A stretch of 64,000 nucleotides of DNA, taken from positions 51,227,473 through 51,291,472 of the forward strand of contig OX419758.1 in assembly GCA_948567375.1 (NCBI GenBank). The letters run 5' to 3'. Below, piece after piece: positions 11,936 to 24,689 of this stretch. The stretch's first letter is position 1, and each line of letters opens with the position of its first letter. This stretch comes from Lunularia cruciata. Taxonomy: Eukaryota; Streptophyta; Marchantiopsida; Lunulariales; Lunulariaceae. A model generated the notes under the pieces. It searched no databases. It was not told where the DNA came from and saw only the letters and a list, made by a program, of their open reading frames with translations. The position numbers and the translations under genes are program-made.

Positions 11936-12599
11936 GAAGAAGAAGAAGTGTATAGTTGAAGTCAAATTGAACCTGAATCACAATGAAAGAAGGAGAATTG
12001 TGTCTTTGGGTCAAACCTAAAGTAGCTTACTTCATGTAAAGAAAGTAAGAACTCAGATCAGACTTGTCAAGTGAGAAACCCAAAGAAAGAAAGGAAACTT
12101 CACCTTGGGGTGATCAACCCAATGCAAAGATAGAGTAACAACTTTCCTTTGGGTTTGCTAGCCAATAACATACAAGCAAGAAAATAGGTAAGTGATGGGC
12201 AAGATGCATAGCCTTGCACCTCCACAACAGCACTCTTTGTAGCCAAAACAATATATATTTTATTTTTTTTACCTTTTGGGTAGGCAAGTACTACGTGCTC
12301 TCTGATTGGGTTTCATGGATGTGCAACTTGTGAAGGACATAAGACAATGCATATAGTCCATCGGACTATATTGCCATCCCACCAACAAGAAATTGATAGT
12401 GACAAGAGGAATGCATGCAAAATGTATGATTATCAAGTGTGGAGTGATTGAGGAATGACCATTTGGCAAATTACTATAAGATTGAGACTTTGTCAAGGGA
12501 CTTTCAAGATGTCAATGTCATGTAAGTTTTCTATGCCACTAAGTAGTTGTTACAAAGCCAATTGAAAGTTTGATTTTTAAGGATCCTAAGGGAGTGAGT
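11936..12599. other. no recognised feature
   Basis: I see no motif, repeat or credible reading frame here. Confidence 0.4.
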
Positions 12600-14750
12600 A
12601 TTTCTTATCCAAGGGAAGGGATAATTTTCCAAAGATGAAGAGTTAGAGATTTCATGATGCCGATGAGGGGTGGAAAGAAGAGTACCTCACTTGTAGCAAA
12701 GAATTCTAAACTTTGGAGGTTAGATGTTGTAGCAAGGATTGAAGTTTTGAGTAGACTTTGGATCACCTTTCTAGCTTGGAATTGGAACTTGAGTTTTCTA
12801 GGTTTCATGGCAGAAATAGCTACAAGTAATTGTGAGGAGGGTTTGGAAGAAGAAGGGAAGAGAGGCAATCCGGCTTGATGGATAGAGTTGGATTAGGGAC
12901 TAATTATGGAGAAAGAGGCTATTGATGAGATTGAAATCACATTCTATGGGAAAGGAGAGTCTATAGAAGAGACCACAAAAGTGTGAAACTCCTTTAGTGC
13001 TCCATGTACAAAGAATGGATACAAAGTAGATACCTATTGAGATTTGATAAGGCAAAGTATTGTAAGGCAATGATGGCAATCTTCAAGCCAAAGGCAACCA
13101 CTTATGTAATGAAGCACCTTGCGGTACTTTCTATCCGATGTTTGTAGGAGAATTGGTGAATTGGGTAAAGTGCTTCCACTAGCAAACAAGGTAGATGATC
13201 TAGAATTGGAGAGACAGATCACTGCAACACTACCTAGTACCATTTGCAGTGCATTTTTACCTTTTTGCTAAGTGCGGCTAAAAGACAGAAGATGGTGTTG
13301 CATTTCCATCCAGATTTGGGAAGAGAAGTAGATGTAGAAGAGCAGCAATACATCCACCAAATCTGAAGTAGCAATGACCACTTTGCTAGGATGAGACAGA
13401 AAAAGAGATTGGAGGTGACAATCCCAGAGACAAAGAAGGGACCCGACCCAAAGAATTGATGTCATCAGTATAGCTATGGAAGACAAGAAGGTTGGACCCA
13501 AGGTATGAGGTAGTCTTGTGGGACCTATCATCAGGAGAAGAGTCAAAAGGAGAATTTGAGTAAAGTTAGAGGACTTGACTGAAGAAGAAGAAGCAAAACT
13601 TATGTTGCAAAGTGAGGAATCAAGCAATAAGAATGAGGGAGAACCCAAAGTTTAGCAACAATTGGAGGAAGTGGCTGAGGACTAGAAGATTGGGAGTTCC
13701 ATGCAACGATTGACCCGATGGAAGGAGGAGACATTTCTTATCTGGTGTTGCCTATGGTGGAAATAGCAAAGCAAAGAGAAGAAGGGCCATGGTTAGTATT
13801 CTTGCAAAAGGAACAAGAACAAAGAAGACTCTGCAATCGGCTATGGCATGACCAAGTAAAGATGAAGGTGAAGAAGAAAGCTTTGTAGAGGTTACACTGA
13901 AGATAAGAAGATCAAGACTTTGGGGTAAGGCACCGGTCAAAGAAGCACCAACACAAGCAGAGTACAAAGATGAAGGCAAAGAAGGAGATTTTGGAGGAGT
14001 ACCATACTTGTCCAAGATTTTTTGTCCATTATTATTGACATTGGAAAGAAGAAGGAAGAGTTGAAGAAGGATCATCCAGAGGTAAGAGTTGAACTACAGG
14101 TTGTGAATTATCTGAGTAAAGAGGTTGTGTAGTTGAAAGAGAAGTTAATTTAAGGCAAAAAGCAAGCTAAGGAGCTTTAGGTTGATGAAGTACTTCAAAA
14201 AAACAAGTTCAAGACCTTATAGAATGCTTTTGAGAAGCAAGGAGGTGAGCTTGAAAGTCAAGTTGAAGTATTGAGTAAGCAGAAGACAACCTTTGAGAAG
14301 TTGAAAGGAGAATTTGATGAAGCTTGTCAAGAAACCATACATTCAAAAGTGATTGTAATTGTAATGGAACAAGAGTGGAGAGTCTAAAGTCGAGTGCAGT
14401 GGAGAAAGATGAAGCATGGCAACAAGAATTAGCTGGGAGGAATTACGAAAAAGAACAATTGCAAGGACTTGCTATTAATGTAGAAGCCCAACTTGCCCAA
14501 TACATGCAGGAGAAGGAAGCATTGAAAGTTGAGTTTGAAGATGCATTGAAGATATACTTTGAAGAGTTGCAGGTGGAGCAAGCTCAAGATCATACATTGT
14601 AGGAGAAGTTTTTGAGAAGATCAAGGCAATGTTGAAGACAAAAGCAAAAGTGAAAGTGGAAGAAGTAAGATTGCATGAATTGAAGTTCTTAGTGCAAGAG
14701 ACAAGGAGGAGAAAGGCAAAGGACACGGATATTGTTGATTGTTGATTAAA
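12600..14750 (+). pseudogene. unidentified decayed reading frame, coiled-coil rich
   Basis: The plus strand gives stretches open between scattered stops. 12600-12880 reads ...AEIATSNCEEGLEEEGKRG. 12900-13260 includes AIDEIEITFYGKGESIEE, KNGYKVDTY and LPLANKVDDLELERQIT. 13560-13650 reads EDLTEEEEAKLMLQSEESS. 14090-14600 is rich in Lys, Glu, Gln and Leu with heptad-like spacing (EKQGGELESQVEVLSKQK; KEALKVEFEDALKIYFEEL). This looks like an old gag-like or coiled-coil protein carried by a transposon. I do not recognise the family. No zinc knuckle or polymerase motif was found beside it. Confidence 0.4.
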
Positions 14751-15311
14751 TAAATTGTTGATTTTCTTAAGAGAGAGAATGGATCAAAAGATGTTGGAGG
14801 TAGGAGAGAATGTTTGTCTCAGACTAGATGTAGTTAGATTAGAGTTAGGTGAGATTTAGAATAGCATGAAGGTAGAAGCCCAATGCACAAGAAGTGAAGT
14901 AGGAGTGCAAGTGTCTTTGGGTGAATTACGTGAGATATTAGGAGCAAGTGGGTTGGATAATAAGAAGGTAGGTAGAATACCCATGGTTTCAATTGCAATT
15001 CAAAAAGAAGCGGTGATAGAATAGAAGAAGATATAGAAGTTATAGAGCCAAAGTACAAGATGCAAAGGAAGTTACATCAAGTGTAGAAGAAGAAGAGGTA
15101 GACATTGGATCAGATTCATAACTGATTTGAGAATTGAATAGACAGACATGAAGAAGTGGGTTGTTATTTTGGATTTAGAAATTGTTAGGAAATGGTATAT
15201 TAGTTAGTAACTACCAAAGTGTTCTGCCTATTTAAAGGAGACATTCACAATGTGTTGGTTTTTAGTATTTATATTTTCAAAGTTGAGTAAAGTGAAGTCC
15301 ATTGGTGCCCA

Positions 15312-15395
15312 TTGATGCCCTATAAAAGGTGCTATTTGATCCATCAATGCCGGTTGATGCCTTAGAAAAGGCGCCAATTGATCTATCAACGCCAA
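15312..15395. repeat. tandem duplication, 42-bp unit
   Basis: Two imperfect copies start TTGATGCC at 15312 and 15354. Each contains an A-rich run, GGTGC or GGCGCC, and ATCAA(T/C)GCC, so each unit can also fold on itself. It lies downstream of a TATTTAAA sequence near 15230 and could be part of an old LTR, but no partner copy was found. Confidence 0.55.
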
Positions 15396-16619
15396 TTGAC
15401 ACTTAAAGTGGATATTAGATGGTGTTGGGTGACATCTAGGATGAATAGAAAGGTGCTAATTGGTAGGCTGGTTCCGGTTGATGCCCAATGTGGACAAGAA
15501 AAGGTAATTGTAGATGTTGGTTGCCGCTCAGTGAAGATAGAAAAGGGTTTCCAATTTAAGGTTGGTGCTTGTTGCCGCCTGGTTCAAGAGAGATTTGAGA
15601 GAGACTTGTTGCTATTTGAGACCATAAGGAGTGCCATTCAAGGGGGAGAGGGGAGTTCGAGAGAGAAAAGGAGATTGAGAAGTTTGAGAGAGAAAGAGAA
15701 TTGAGAAAGAGAGAAAGCTTGGCAAGAGAGCAAGTGAGAGGAAAGAAAATTTTGAAAGAGATTAAGTGTTGAGAGTACATCAAGTTTGGACTTGCAAATA
15801 CAAAATTCCCAATGGCAAAAAGTTGGGGTTATGAGAAGATTTTTGAAGGTGAAGACGTGATCAACACTCATGAAGGAGGTTGGTTAATTGTTTTCACACA
15901 ATTCAACATCCAACTACCTTCATAAAATGGTCTTGGATGGATACACACCAAGTTTGAAATGCTATTGTTGAAATCAAGGAGGTGAATCTGGATGTTCTTG
16001 GCCTGAAAATAACCCTTAGGCTACACTACTCTTGCCCAAAGGTATTTTTTTCTCCCATTTTCCTCTCTTTCTCACTTTTTGTTTGTTTTTGAACTCCACT
16101 TGATTTTTTTCCTTATGTTTTATGAGTCAAATCATTAGCACCTATGGGAATCAACTAGGGCTAACCTGTGTCACTTGCATTGTCCCGTATGCAAGCTTCT
16201 CCTAATGGTGCTTGGCCTATCCCACAACATCTTTGTTCTTTGCCTTGTGTTGCCACCCTTAAATCCTAAGACCCTACATTGGTCACCAATGGCTTTTCTT
16301 GTCCGGGTATCATCATCGGGTGCCACTTGGCATCTTCCAATTTTTTCCTTTTTGCTTACCCTATCCTATAGCATTAGTGGGCAGTGTTTGGCAATATCAA
16401 GTGTCATTCCTCTATCCCACAATGCATATGGATGACTTCTCATGTTGTCCTATGTTATTTTCCACTATCCCTGGACATCTTTGAGCGGCATCTAATGGCT
16501 TCCTTGATGAACTTACATGCTTACACTTGTTTGTTGGAGACTTTTCCAAGTAGTTGCATGTATAGAGTTTGTGCATTCTTAGGACAAGAATTCTTGCACA
16601 AGGTTGGTTAAAGAGAGGC
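15396..16619. other. no recognised gene; purine-rich tract
   Basis: 15645-15760 is a GA-rich low-complexity tract (GAGAGAAAG repeats). The remainder contains only short shadow frames. Confidence 0.4.
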
Positions 16620-17190
16620 AGTTTTAGTTGACAGTGGATATGATTTCAGATGCACTTGCTGTGCCAAGAGGGAGGACACCAAGAAGGAGGACAATTCCTT
16701 AGAATAATGTTTCAGATTGGTTTTCAAAGAGAGATAGGGTTACAAAGAGGTATTTGGCAAGGCAATGTATATCCTGCATTTAAGACTTTCTTAGAGATGA
16801 TGGGTGCACTTGTGGTGCTAACTACTCAACTCAAGATTATACATGAGCATTTGGTCTCAACCCCAAAACAAAGTTAAGGAGATTTGGTGTGGAGGATTAC
16901 AATTGGGAAGAGTTAGCATTTTGAGCTATCACTATGGAGGTGGGGAGTTTATAGAGTCAATTGAGGAGACCTAATGCTTGCAAGTTTAGAGTCACCTTCC
17001 TTGGGCAAATACTCCCTCATCTCTTTGTCGGGAGAGGCTACATTACTAAGGAGGAAGTGTTGTATTTGAGTGAGGGAGAGGAGTAGATTATACACAATTG
17101 AGTGGATGATGATGATGAGGATGGAAAGAATGAGGACAAGGATGAGGACAAGAGTGCTAATGATGGGGAGGAGGAGGATGGTGAGTGACC
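16620..17190 (+). pseudogene. unidentified decayed frame with acidic C-terminus
   Basis: One plus-strand frame can be followed with occasional stops: SDWFSKRDRVTKRYLARQC, then KLRRFGVEDYNWEELAF, RRPNACKFRVTFLGQILPHL, GRGYITKEEVLYLSEGEE, and an Asp/Glu run (DDDDEDGKNEDKDEDKSAND, GEEEDGE) ending at a stop near 17190. An acidic tail at the end of an otherwise mixed protein suggests a real former gene or transposon protein. The family is not recognised. Confidence 0.35.
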
Positions 17191-20100
17191 AATTAGATAG
17201 TTTTGGTGTATTGAGTTTTTGCATATTTTGTATGTTTCCATTGTTGGAAAACATATAAAGTACTCATTATATACACCACTATCAGATTTAATAAATGAGT
17301 TAATTTAACATGCCTTAATTAATGAACTTGTGAATTTACTTGATTGAAAGTGAGTTTTACTTGATGGATGACTATATGTACCTATTATGAATAGGTGTTC
17401 AATACATTTGTGTTGAGACACATACCTTATTGAGGTTAAAGAGTGATAGTTTTCTTGAGAGAGTTCCTTGTACATCTTCATCTTTTGAGATAGCTCCTTC
17501 TCCATCTTCTTCCTCTTCTCCATCCTTGGAGAGTGCACCTAACCCCTCACACCCAAGAGTTCCTCCCCCCTCTTGTTTTGTTGACATAACGTATGTATTA
17601 GATGATTGTGTCCAAGTGGTTGAGGAGTAAGAGAGACTTGTTGTTGATTTGGAGAGTAGATAGGGGAGTTTAGAGGAAAGAGAGAGAGATAGAGAGTGAG
17701 TGAGTGATTAGTGCTTTAGCATTGTCATACTTTGCCTTTCTCTCTTTGGGAACACACAAGGTGCCTAGTTGTTTAGCTTATGGATCAAAGGTTGTGCATA
17801 GACTTGTCACCACTAATCTGAGCGCACGTAATACCCAACTAGTTAGAACCCTCCACTCTTGTTTCTAATATTCTTTCTACCAAGTAGAGAACTAACTTGC
17901 ACTCCTAGTTCGTTGGTCATCACTTCCAACATTACCAAGGAGAGAAACAAAACACATCAAGAAGGAAGGAACTTAAGCACAATGCATGCACACTAATCTA
18001 AGCCAACTAGGCATACAAACAAGCATGCAAGCATAGAGAGGATCCAATCACAAGAATTTGACAATAACTCTTTGTGTTTTTTGTTAGAAAAGAGCTTCAG
18101 AGCCTTCTTGCTCTTTCATCAAGCTAATTTCCACTTGTACTCCAAGTGTCCTCCAATCTGTTCTTAAGATTTCAACCAACTTCTTATCCAAGTGGGGAAC
18201 TTCTATGTCTTTTTGATGGGGAAAAGTCTATGAAACTCATATAGACATAACCTTTTGTGTGTGGCTTGGATTCAAAAGGTCTTGAATTCAATAGAAAGCT
18301 TTTGAGATAAAATTTTCAATGATATGAAATAATCTAAAATTTGATGATGATAGCTCCCTTGACAAGCAATTAAACTATAATTTTCTATAATTTTTATTTT
18401 CTATAATTTTTATTTTCTATAACTTAGCTAATTTTCAATTTTAACCTTAATTTCCTCAGATTTCTAAATCAAAGGAACATTTGATACTCAAAAATACCCA
18501 AGAAGTCTAAAATCCTCAATCACAATCATAAAAAAAGGAGAATTGCCAATCATTCATGATTGAAGATAGAATTGCTCTATTGAGCTTACGACAATGTTGT
18601 AGTAACACTTGTTGCATCAACTCTCACTCTCCATGGATTCAAAGCCAAGAAAATTTTCTAGATTAGCTGGTTGTGCCCTTATCTTACCTTTACAAATTTT
18701 GATGGCCTAATCCAACCCGCATCCCTAGATATGGATCAATTCCTAAGCTGGGTTAACTTGTAAGCTCTATAGACCCAAGTATACTTGATCCAAGACCATG
18801 AATTCTCCTTTAGAGGAATTTACATGAAACCTTTGCACAAAGGTGCAAACCCTAACCACCAACAACATAAGGAATTTTTATAAGGTGACTCAAACCACAA
18901 CTTAGGGCATTATAAAAACATTAAACTTGATTATTAGCTCTTCTCCAACACCTTACATTCCAAAAGCATCAACTTCAATCAACCAGATCTGATTTGAGGT
19001 TGATCCAAAACTAGAATTTCTTGCACTCAACATAATAAGCAATTTTTCTACTCTCCAACCTCATTAACAAACAATGAAATTGTTTCAAGAAGCTCTCCAA
19101 ATTTCCTACTTTTTGTTCTTGGGTATAATTTCTACCCCCTTGATTCAATCAATGAAATCCCAACTAGAATCTACTCAAATTGTATGATTTCTATCTTCAA
19201 ATTGTAGCCTATTAGCTCTTCTCTCCAACAATGGTCTTCACTCCTCAAATGCACTTCCCAAACGCCCTCAATGAATCAAAAACTCCCAAGTTCTCCCCTT
19301 GGGACCCAATCTCTTGCAAGTTTGTCATTTACTTTCTTCATTTTTTGACAAATGGACCCCACAAATCCACTTTGAAGCTCAGGAGCAAAATTGAGTTGTT
19401 CTTCATCTATCATAACACATAAATAGTTAAATTCCAGACTTGTTCATAAGTAAGCATTGGAAGGATGACATGATCAATTCCATGAATGCCGCCCCAAAAT
19501 GTGTCACCATCCAATCTCCTAAGGTGTCATGGTGTAGAATGAAGCCTAATGAGAAAAGAATTTGGGAATGGCAGATCGGGAGCATGGGATATTTCCTACT
19601 CAACTTCTCTCTTTGATGCACAGTTTCCACACTCTACTACAACTCTCACTCTCAATGTCCTCCTCCCTCTTGAGACTCCTCCAACTAAAATGCACACCTT
19701 GTCTCAACTCTCCATCATGTATATACATTAGGGCCTTTGAAAAGGATAAGATTATAACCAACATGGCCAATCTCATATAGCAACGACTCAACCATGGGAT
19801 CCGCAAGACAACCTACTCCGCTAATGTAGAGATAAACCATGCTAATTTACTTTTCCATGGCTTTGCAAATGGAATCTACTCTCTCTACGTGAGAGTAGAT
19901 TTGAGAGTGCAGAGGAGCAAGAGATTAGTGCTTGAGCACAAGAGTAAATTGGAGAGTGTAGATTCAACATGTTGTATATTGATGCAGATTTGAGGATATG
20001 ATTGCACATAGACTCCATGTTGCATCTCCCTCTTCTTCACTCTCCCATCTCTTCCAGCATAATGACTAGCCTTAGAAACTACATATTTATACAAAGCATA

Positions 20101-20740
20101 TGTATCATATTTATTATTGTACATTTATTTCCATTCTCATTCTCACTTTGCTTCATTCTCATACCTCATATCATGTGATATGTATGCTAGTTTTGATTTT
20201 ACATTTATTTACATTTTCACTTTGCATCACTCTCATACCTCATATCACGTGTTTGAATATGTTAAACAACATAAACTTTATTATCTTAAGTCTAGGCATC
20301 AACTAGCACCTATGCATGCTACCCATTAACAATAGGCGCCATCACACGCCTCACATACCAAAATCTTGTTACTAGGTGCCGTCTAAAAACTTACGTATGT
20401 TTCACCATGTGCAACTATATGGCATTCGGCCCCTTGAGCATGTGCAAGATCCATTGCTTGTGCATCAAGGATGTGGAGGCCAATAGGAGCATGCAGCCAT
20501 AGAACTGCCCTACACAATACCAGACTACAAGATCCATCACCATTTGAACGAGCTGAAGGACAACTCTAAAATGACATCAATTTCAATTTTTTCGTTCCCT
20601 TTTGTTTATCTACCATTGATTTCTCTTTTTCAAACAAAATCATTGACAAAAATCCCTTCCAATTCATACCTATGTAATAGCATTCCATTGAGGTGTAGGA
20701 GGTGACAAATGACCGTTGGCATTTTCAGAGCTGCGATGTT
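17191..20740. other. no recognised gene
   Basis: Low-complexity and AT-rich sequence. The open frames near 17400-17630 are Ser/Pro/Lys-rich by composition only. 20119-20255 holds a direct repeat of about 80 bp (ACATTTATTT..., then TCATACCTCATATCA twice). Confidence 0.4.
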
Positions 20741-20747
20741 GTAATAT

Positions 20748-20865
20748 TGCCGGTATCAATGTTTATATCAATAATTTTTTGTATCAATCTTTTAATCAAT
20801 AATTTTTGGTATCAATACTTGATGGTATCGATGTCGGTATCAATATCAATATTGTTCTCGGTTTT
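20748..20865. repeat. degenerate GGTATCAAT tandem repeat
   Basis: The motif (G)GTATCAAT or TATCAATA recurs at least seven times in about 115 bases with variable spacing. Confidence 0.6.
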
Positions 20866-20974
20866 GAAGATGCGCTAAGGAAGATCCAAAACCAAAACGT
20901 GCTAATCGCCATTCCGATAGATCACTACTATGGGGTGTCCGCCTAAGCTCGCTTTTAATTTACCTCATTCACTT

Positions 20975-21925
20975 CCACTATATCAACCTGACATTAAAAT
21001 TGAAACTCCCTCAGAAAACGGTAGCTTGGGCCGTAAATTTTTAATTTTTTATATATTATTTATTTTTGTGAAAATTATTTTTTGTAATACCCAGCAAAAA
21101 ATTTACGTATTATGGTTGGGGTCCCGTAAGAATTTCTCATTCGAATCTCCCCATTATATTTTACAGATGGTCGGTAAGTCTTAATTAAAGATAATCTTGC
21201 GGGTCATGAGAGAGGTGAACCGTTATATATTACAAATGGTTGAGGCTTTTACAGATGGTATGGAAGTTTTAATTAGAGATAAAAGGGTTTCAAAAATGAC
21301 TTTTATGGAAACTTTATGGAAATCAATTGTTTCCGTAGAGTATCAGTAAATAATTTTATGGATTCTTTAATTCAAATTGAGTTCATTTCGGAATACTCGT
21401 CAAGTTCTAAGGCTTCAAATAAAGTTTCGGAGAAAATTGATTTGGGGCTGAATTTTCATTCTTTAATGACTATGGGGGTGCCCGTAACTCACAAAAGTTC
21501 ACATTTCACTTTCAGAACCCATAAATTTATTTGATGATAATGCGAAGAATCCCTGTCAAATCCCGGTAACCCCGCCATCCCATAAAAGTTATGGAGTTTC
21601 TTGTACATCTCTCATATCTCATTAAGTATTTGCGGGATCTTTATGTTAACCCCAAAACCCCCCCTTATTCAAACCGCTTATGAATGAACGCGTGGCAGGT
21701 TAATACTCTTGCGCGCATCAGATGATTCATTATCTCATAATCATGTCTAGCTAATCTACTCCATAAATCTCTACTACGTGCAACCCGCTATTAAAATTCC
21801 CTCCAAAAACTGCAGCTGGGACGTACTGTTCATTTGTGTGAGAGCTCTTTTTAGCAGTACCCCGGCAGAAATGTTATGGGCAGTGGTTCGAGTCGCATTC
21901 GAGTTCCATAAGTCCAATGGGTGGA
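20975..21925. repeat. pair of diverged direct repeats
   Basis: 20975-21160 and 21780-21925 share order and sequence: CAACC(T/C)G(A/C).ATTAAAATT, CTCC(C/A)..AAAACGG-like, GTA(C/A)CCCGGCA-like and ATTCGA(A/G)T(C/T). The copies are about 800 bases apart. They may be an old duplicated transposon. An internal-promoter-like GGTTCGAGTC in the second copy hints at a tRNA-derived SINE, which is speculative. Confidence 0.35.
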
Positions 21926-22542
21926 CGTCTAAACAGAGTTTTGTACAGGAATTCATCTTCATGCCGAAGAAGTTAGATCGAAAATTCGACGCGAAGTTGT
22001 GGCCGGATTGGAATTCAACTAGAACAAAACAAATTAGATTTCCGAGTCGTAGGGGGAATTCGGCCCGGTCGCAAATTCAAGCACAAGAAAGTAAACTCGG
22101 GTCGGACTGGGATTCAACCAGAATTTAGTTTCTCGGCTTGGATGGGGAGATCGGCTCCAAGTTTCCGTACCGGGTTCAGTCGTAAGAAATTAGCTTGTGG
22201 GAACGAAAGCAATTACTAGACTCCAAACAAAGAAATATTAGACTTTTGGGCATGATGCGGGATTTCGTGCCCGATTAGAGTTTAGCAAAAGACATGACTG
22301 AAGTTCATCCAGAAAATAAGAAATTTTCGAGCTCGACGCGAATGCAATAGATAAGAAATCTGTTCAACTCCACGCGGGAAGCTGAGGGAAAATCTCGAGG
22401 TAAGAGCATTTATCTGTCAGGTATTCTTTTTCCTGTTGTCTGTACTCTCTTTGCCAGTTGCATTTTCCATGTAGCGCGGAGCACTAATATCTTGATACGA
22501 ACATTGTTTGCAAACACGGAGCCTGCCACTGCCACTATGACT

Positions 22543-22574
22543 GTCCGACGTGTCAAGTGGATGACACGTCGGAC
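22543..22574. repeat. perfect 13-bp inverted repeat containing ACGTG/CACGT
   Basis: GTCCGACGTGTCA at 22543-22555 and its exact complement TGACACGTCGGAC at 22562-22574 flank a 6-base loop. Each arm has an ACGTG core like bZIP-binding G-box/ABRE sites. Confidence 0.7.
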
Positions 22575-23042
22575 TCGTGGCATCAGGGTACACTAAGTTT
22601 TTCTATCAGCTTGGGGAGCCGTTAAGTAAGTCAAGGTGCCGAAGGGACTGTTATGCCGTTGAGGTACTGTTATGTCCATCTCAGCTCAACCCAAGATGAA
22701 AAGGATGCTTTAAAACAAAGCAGAATGTGGTGACTTTAATCTCAAGTTATGTCTGAAAACCAGATCTATTCTCCGGTGTTTCCCCATTCCAATACTATTT
22801 CGTTATGTATGTCAGATCAAAACTCCCTCACTTTTGGAAAAGAGAGACGTTAATGTGTAGATAAGGGGACCACCAAAGGTCCTGTTGAACGATTGGGTTA
22901 AACCTTGCACTTTAATGGAAGTATTACGAGTTTGGATCCACCCAAACGTCTTAAAGAATACCAATTTAGCCCTGACACGACATCGTGGAAGGCCAGGGTT
23001 GCTTGCCATTGAATCCTACCATGGAACTTGCTTGGAAAAGAT

Positions 23043-23070
23043 GCTGTCCAGTACTCCTGTACTGGACAGC
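23043..23070. repeat. perfect 12-bp hairpin
   Basis: GCTGTCCAGTAC at 23043-23054 and GTACTGGACAGC at 23059-23070 are exact inverses with a TCCT loop. No T-rich tail suggests a terminator. Confidence 0.7.
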
Positions 23071-23289
23071 TTATCTGATCTCATGCACGAAATCATGATG
23101 AGACAGGTGATTGCAGCATATGACGTTGAGTCAGTGTGCCGCATTGGCATTTGAATTTTGCTGCTGCCAATAAGTCCTGGGGGATTCTTGCGCGATCCAC
23201 TTGGTCAATTTCTCGTCCATGGCAGATTTCAAGGCATCTCTTGAAGGTTTTCGCGCTTGATTCGGATGTTTTGTGTGCTATGGTTACCT

Positions 23290-23870
23290 TCCAGAAAGAA
23301 GGACGTCACGCCCTGTCAACCGTAGGTCTACCTGCCTTCAATCCTGGTTTTGCGGCAGTAGTCTTCCATGCAAAATGCATGGGATTTCGAGGTCTGGCCC
23401 ATTTTGGATTTTGACAGAGACAGTATGCAATTCGAAGGAAATCCTCAAGCATAAGTTTGAAAGCAGTAGCTATCTGTCTTTGCAACGCAATCACAGGAAG
23501 ATGCCACGCCCAAGTTAGATTTAGAGAAACTCCTGAAGATTTTGCGCACTATGTTGGAGATGGTTTGTGCTGTGAATACTTCTCTGAAGGAAAAAAGTTA
23601 TTCACTGTCTAGGTCTACCTGCTTTAGATCCAGACTTTACAAGAGTACAGTCTTCTTACAACTCCAATGCTTCCGACCTCTTGCGGTTTCTAGGATTTAA
23701 CGGAGTCTTCAACAGTCTTCAACTGGAATGAGAATTCAATCCCAAATGCGGCAGCAGTATCTAACTGTCTTGCTTGCAATGAAATAGAAGCTGGAGTTTC
23801 ATAGCAATAATAGACAGTATTATTTTCAATGCAGTTTAATAAGACTGCAATAAAATCTCTGAAAATCGTA
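23290..23870. repeat. tandem duplication, unit about 290 bp
   Basis: Blocks recur at the same offset: TAGGTCTACCTGC at 23319 and 23611 with a following CAGTCTTC, and GCAGTAGCTATCTGTCTT at about 23463 against GCAGTATCTAACTGTCTT at about 23753. The units are well diverged, so the duplication is old. No reading frame is shared by both. Confidence 0.5.
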
Positions 23871-24689
23871 AACAAGTACGAGATTGACCGGGAACATTTC
23901 CTTGAAACGCGTGTACATTATTGTATTCGTACTTCATGAGGAATTCTGCCACCGGACTGACAAACACCAATCTGTTCTTGAATTACATTTTTAACGACGG
24001 ATCCCACCCATCCACCCAACAACTTCTCAAGTCAGGCGGATCGCAGTTTCGGACTCTTGAACCGCAACCGAAGTTCGGATCGAGTGTACAGCTTACAAAC
24101 GGACGAGCAGCCCGCAACTGGCCCACAAGTTCTCACTTTGTAGTTGCTGCGCTCCTCCCCTCCTCAATTCATAAAAGTAGATAGAGTCTTTCTCAATAGA
24201 GGAACATCAATCTCTCTATTGACAATCATCACGGGCATTATGCAAGCTTACTCGGGGGCTCTTCTGCTTCGAGCTGCGCGTCGTTACATGACTCAGCTTG
24301 TGAACTAAAATCAAATCGAACCAATTGCCGAACCAGAGCAGCTGGACTCAGTCTCTCTGTACGACTCTGGACGCCAGGGATCGGGAGAGGCAAGCAGAGG
24401 TAGGCCATAGCACACCTACGATCAATCCTTTCCATTTTCAAAGCTCAAACTTGATTCCTCGTAGTACATTGCGCTCCCAGTTCAGCAATCCATAAGGAAT
24501 TAAGTTTATCCCGGGAAATTTGGAGGACCAGATGGACTTGAAGCAGGTAGAACTTATGGAGTCCTTGAAGAAACGTATTTATTGTATAGATTCGTCCCCT
24601 ACCATCACTCAAAATCTGACAGTGATTTTCAAGTAGAGCAAAGCAGTTCTAGTTTGTGTTTCAGTGGGCCTATCACCCTTGGCAGACCG

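Noticed and set aside
13752-14075. Leu/Ser-rich minus-strand 107-codon frame
   Set aside because: Antisense of the coiled-coil-like plus-strand frame; composition only.
17070-17258. Met/Arg-rich 62-codon plus-strand frame
   Set aside because: It is a shifted reading of the acidic GATGAGGA tract; the acidic frame fits better.
17305-17630. Ser/Pro-rich and Lys/Glu-rich frames on both strands
   Set aside because: Composition effect of a low-complexity CTTCTC tract; no motif.
21778-22128. 116-codon plus-strand frame
   Set aside because: Overlaps the diverged repeat pair and shows no motif; not supported as a gene.
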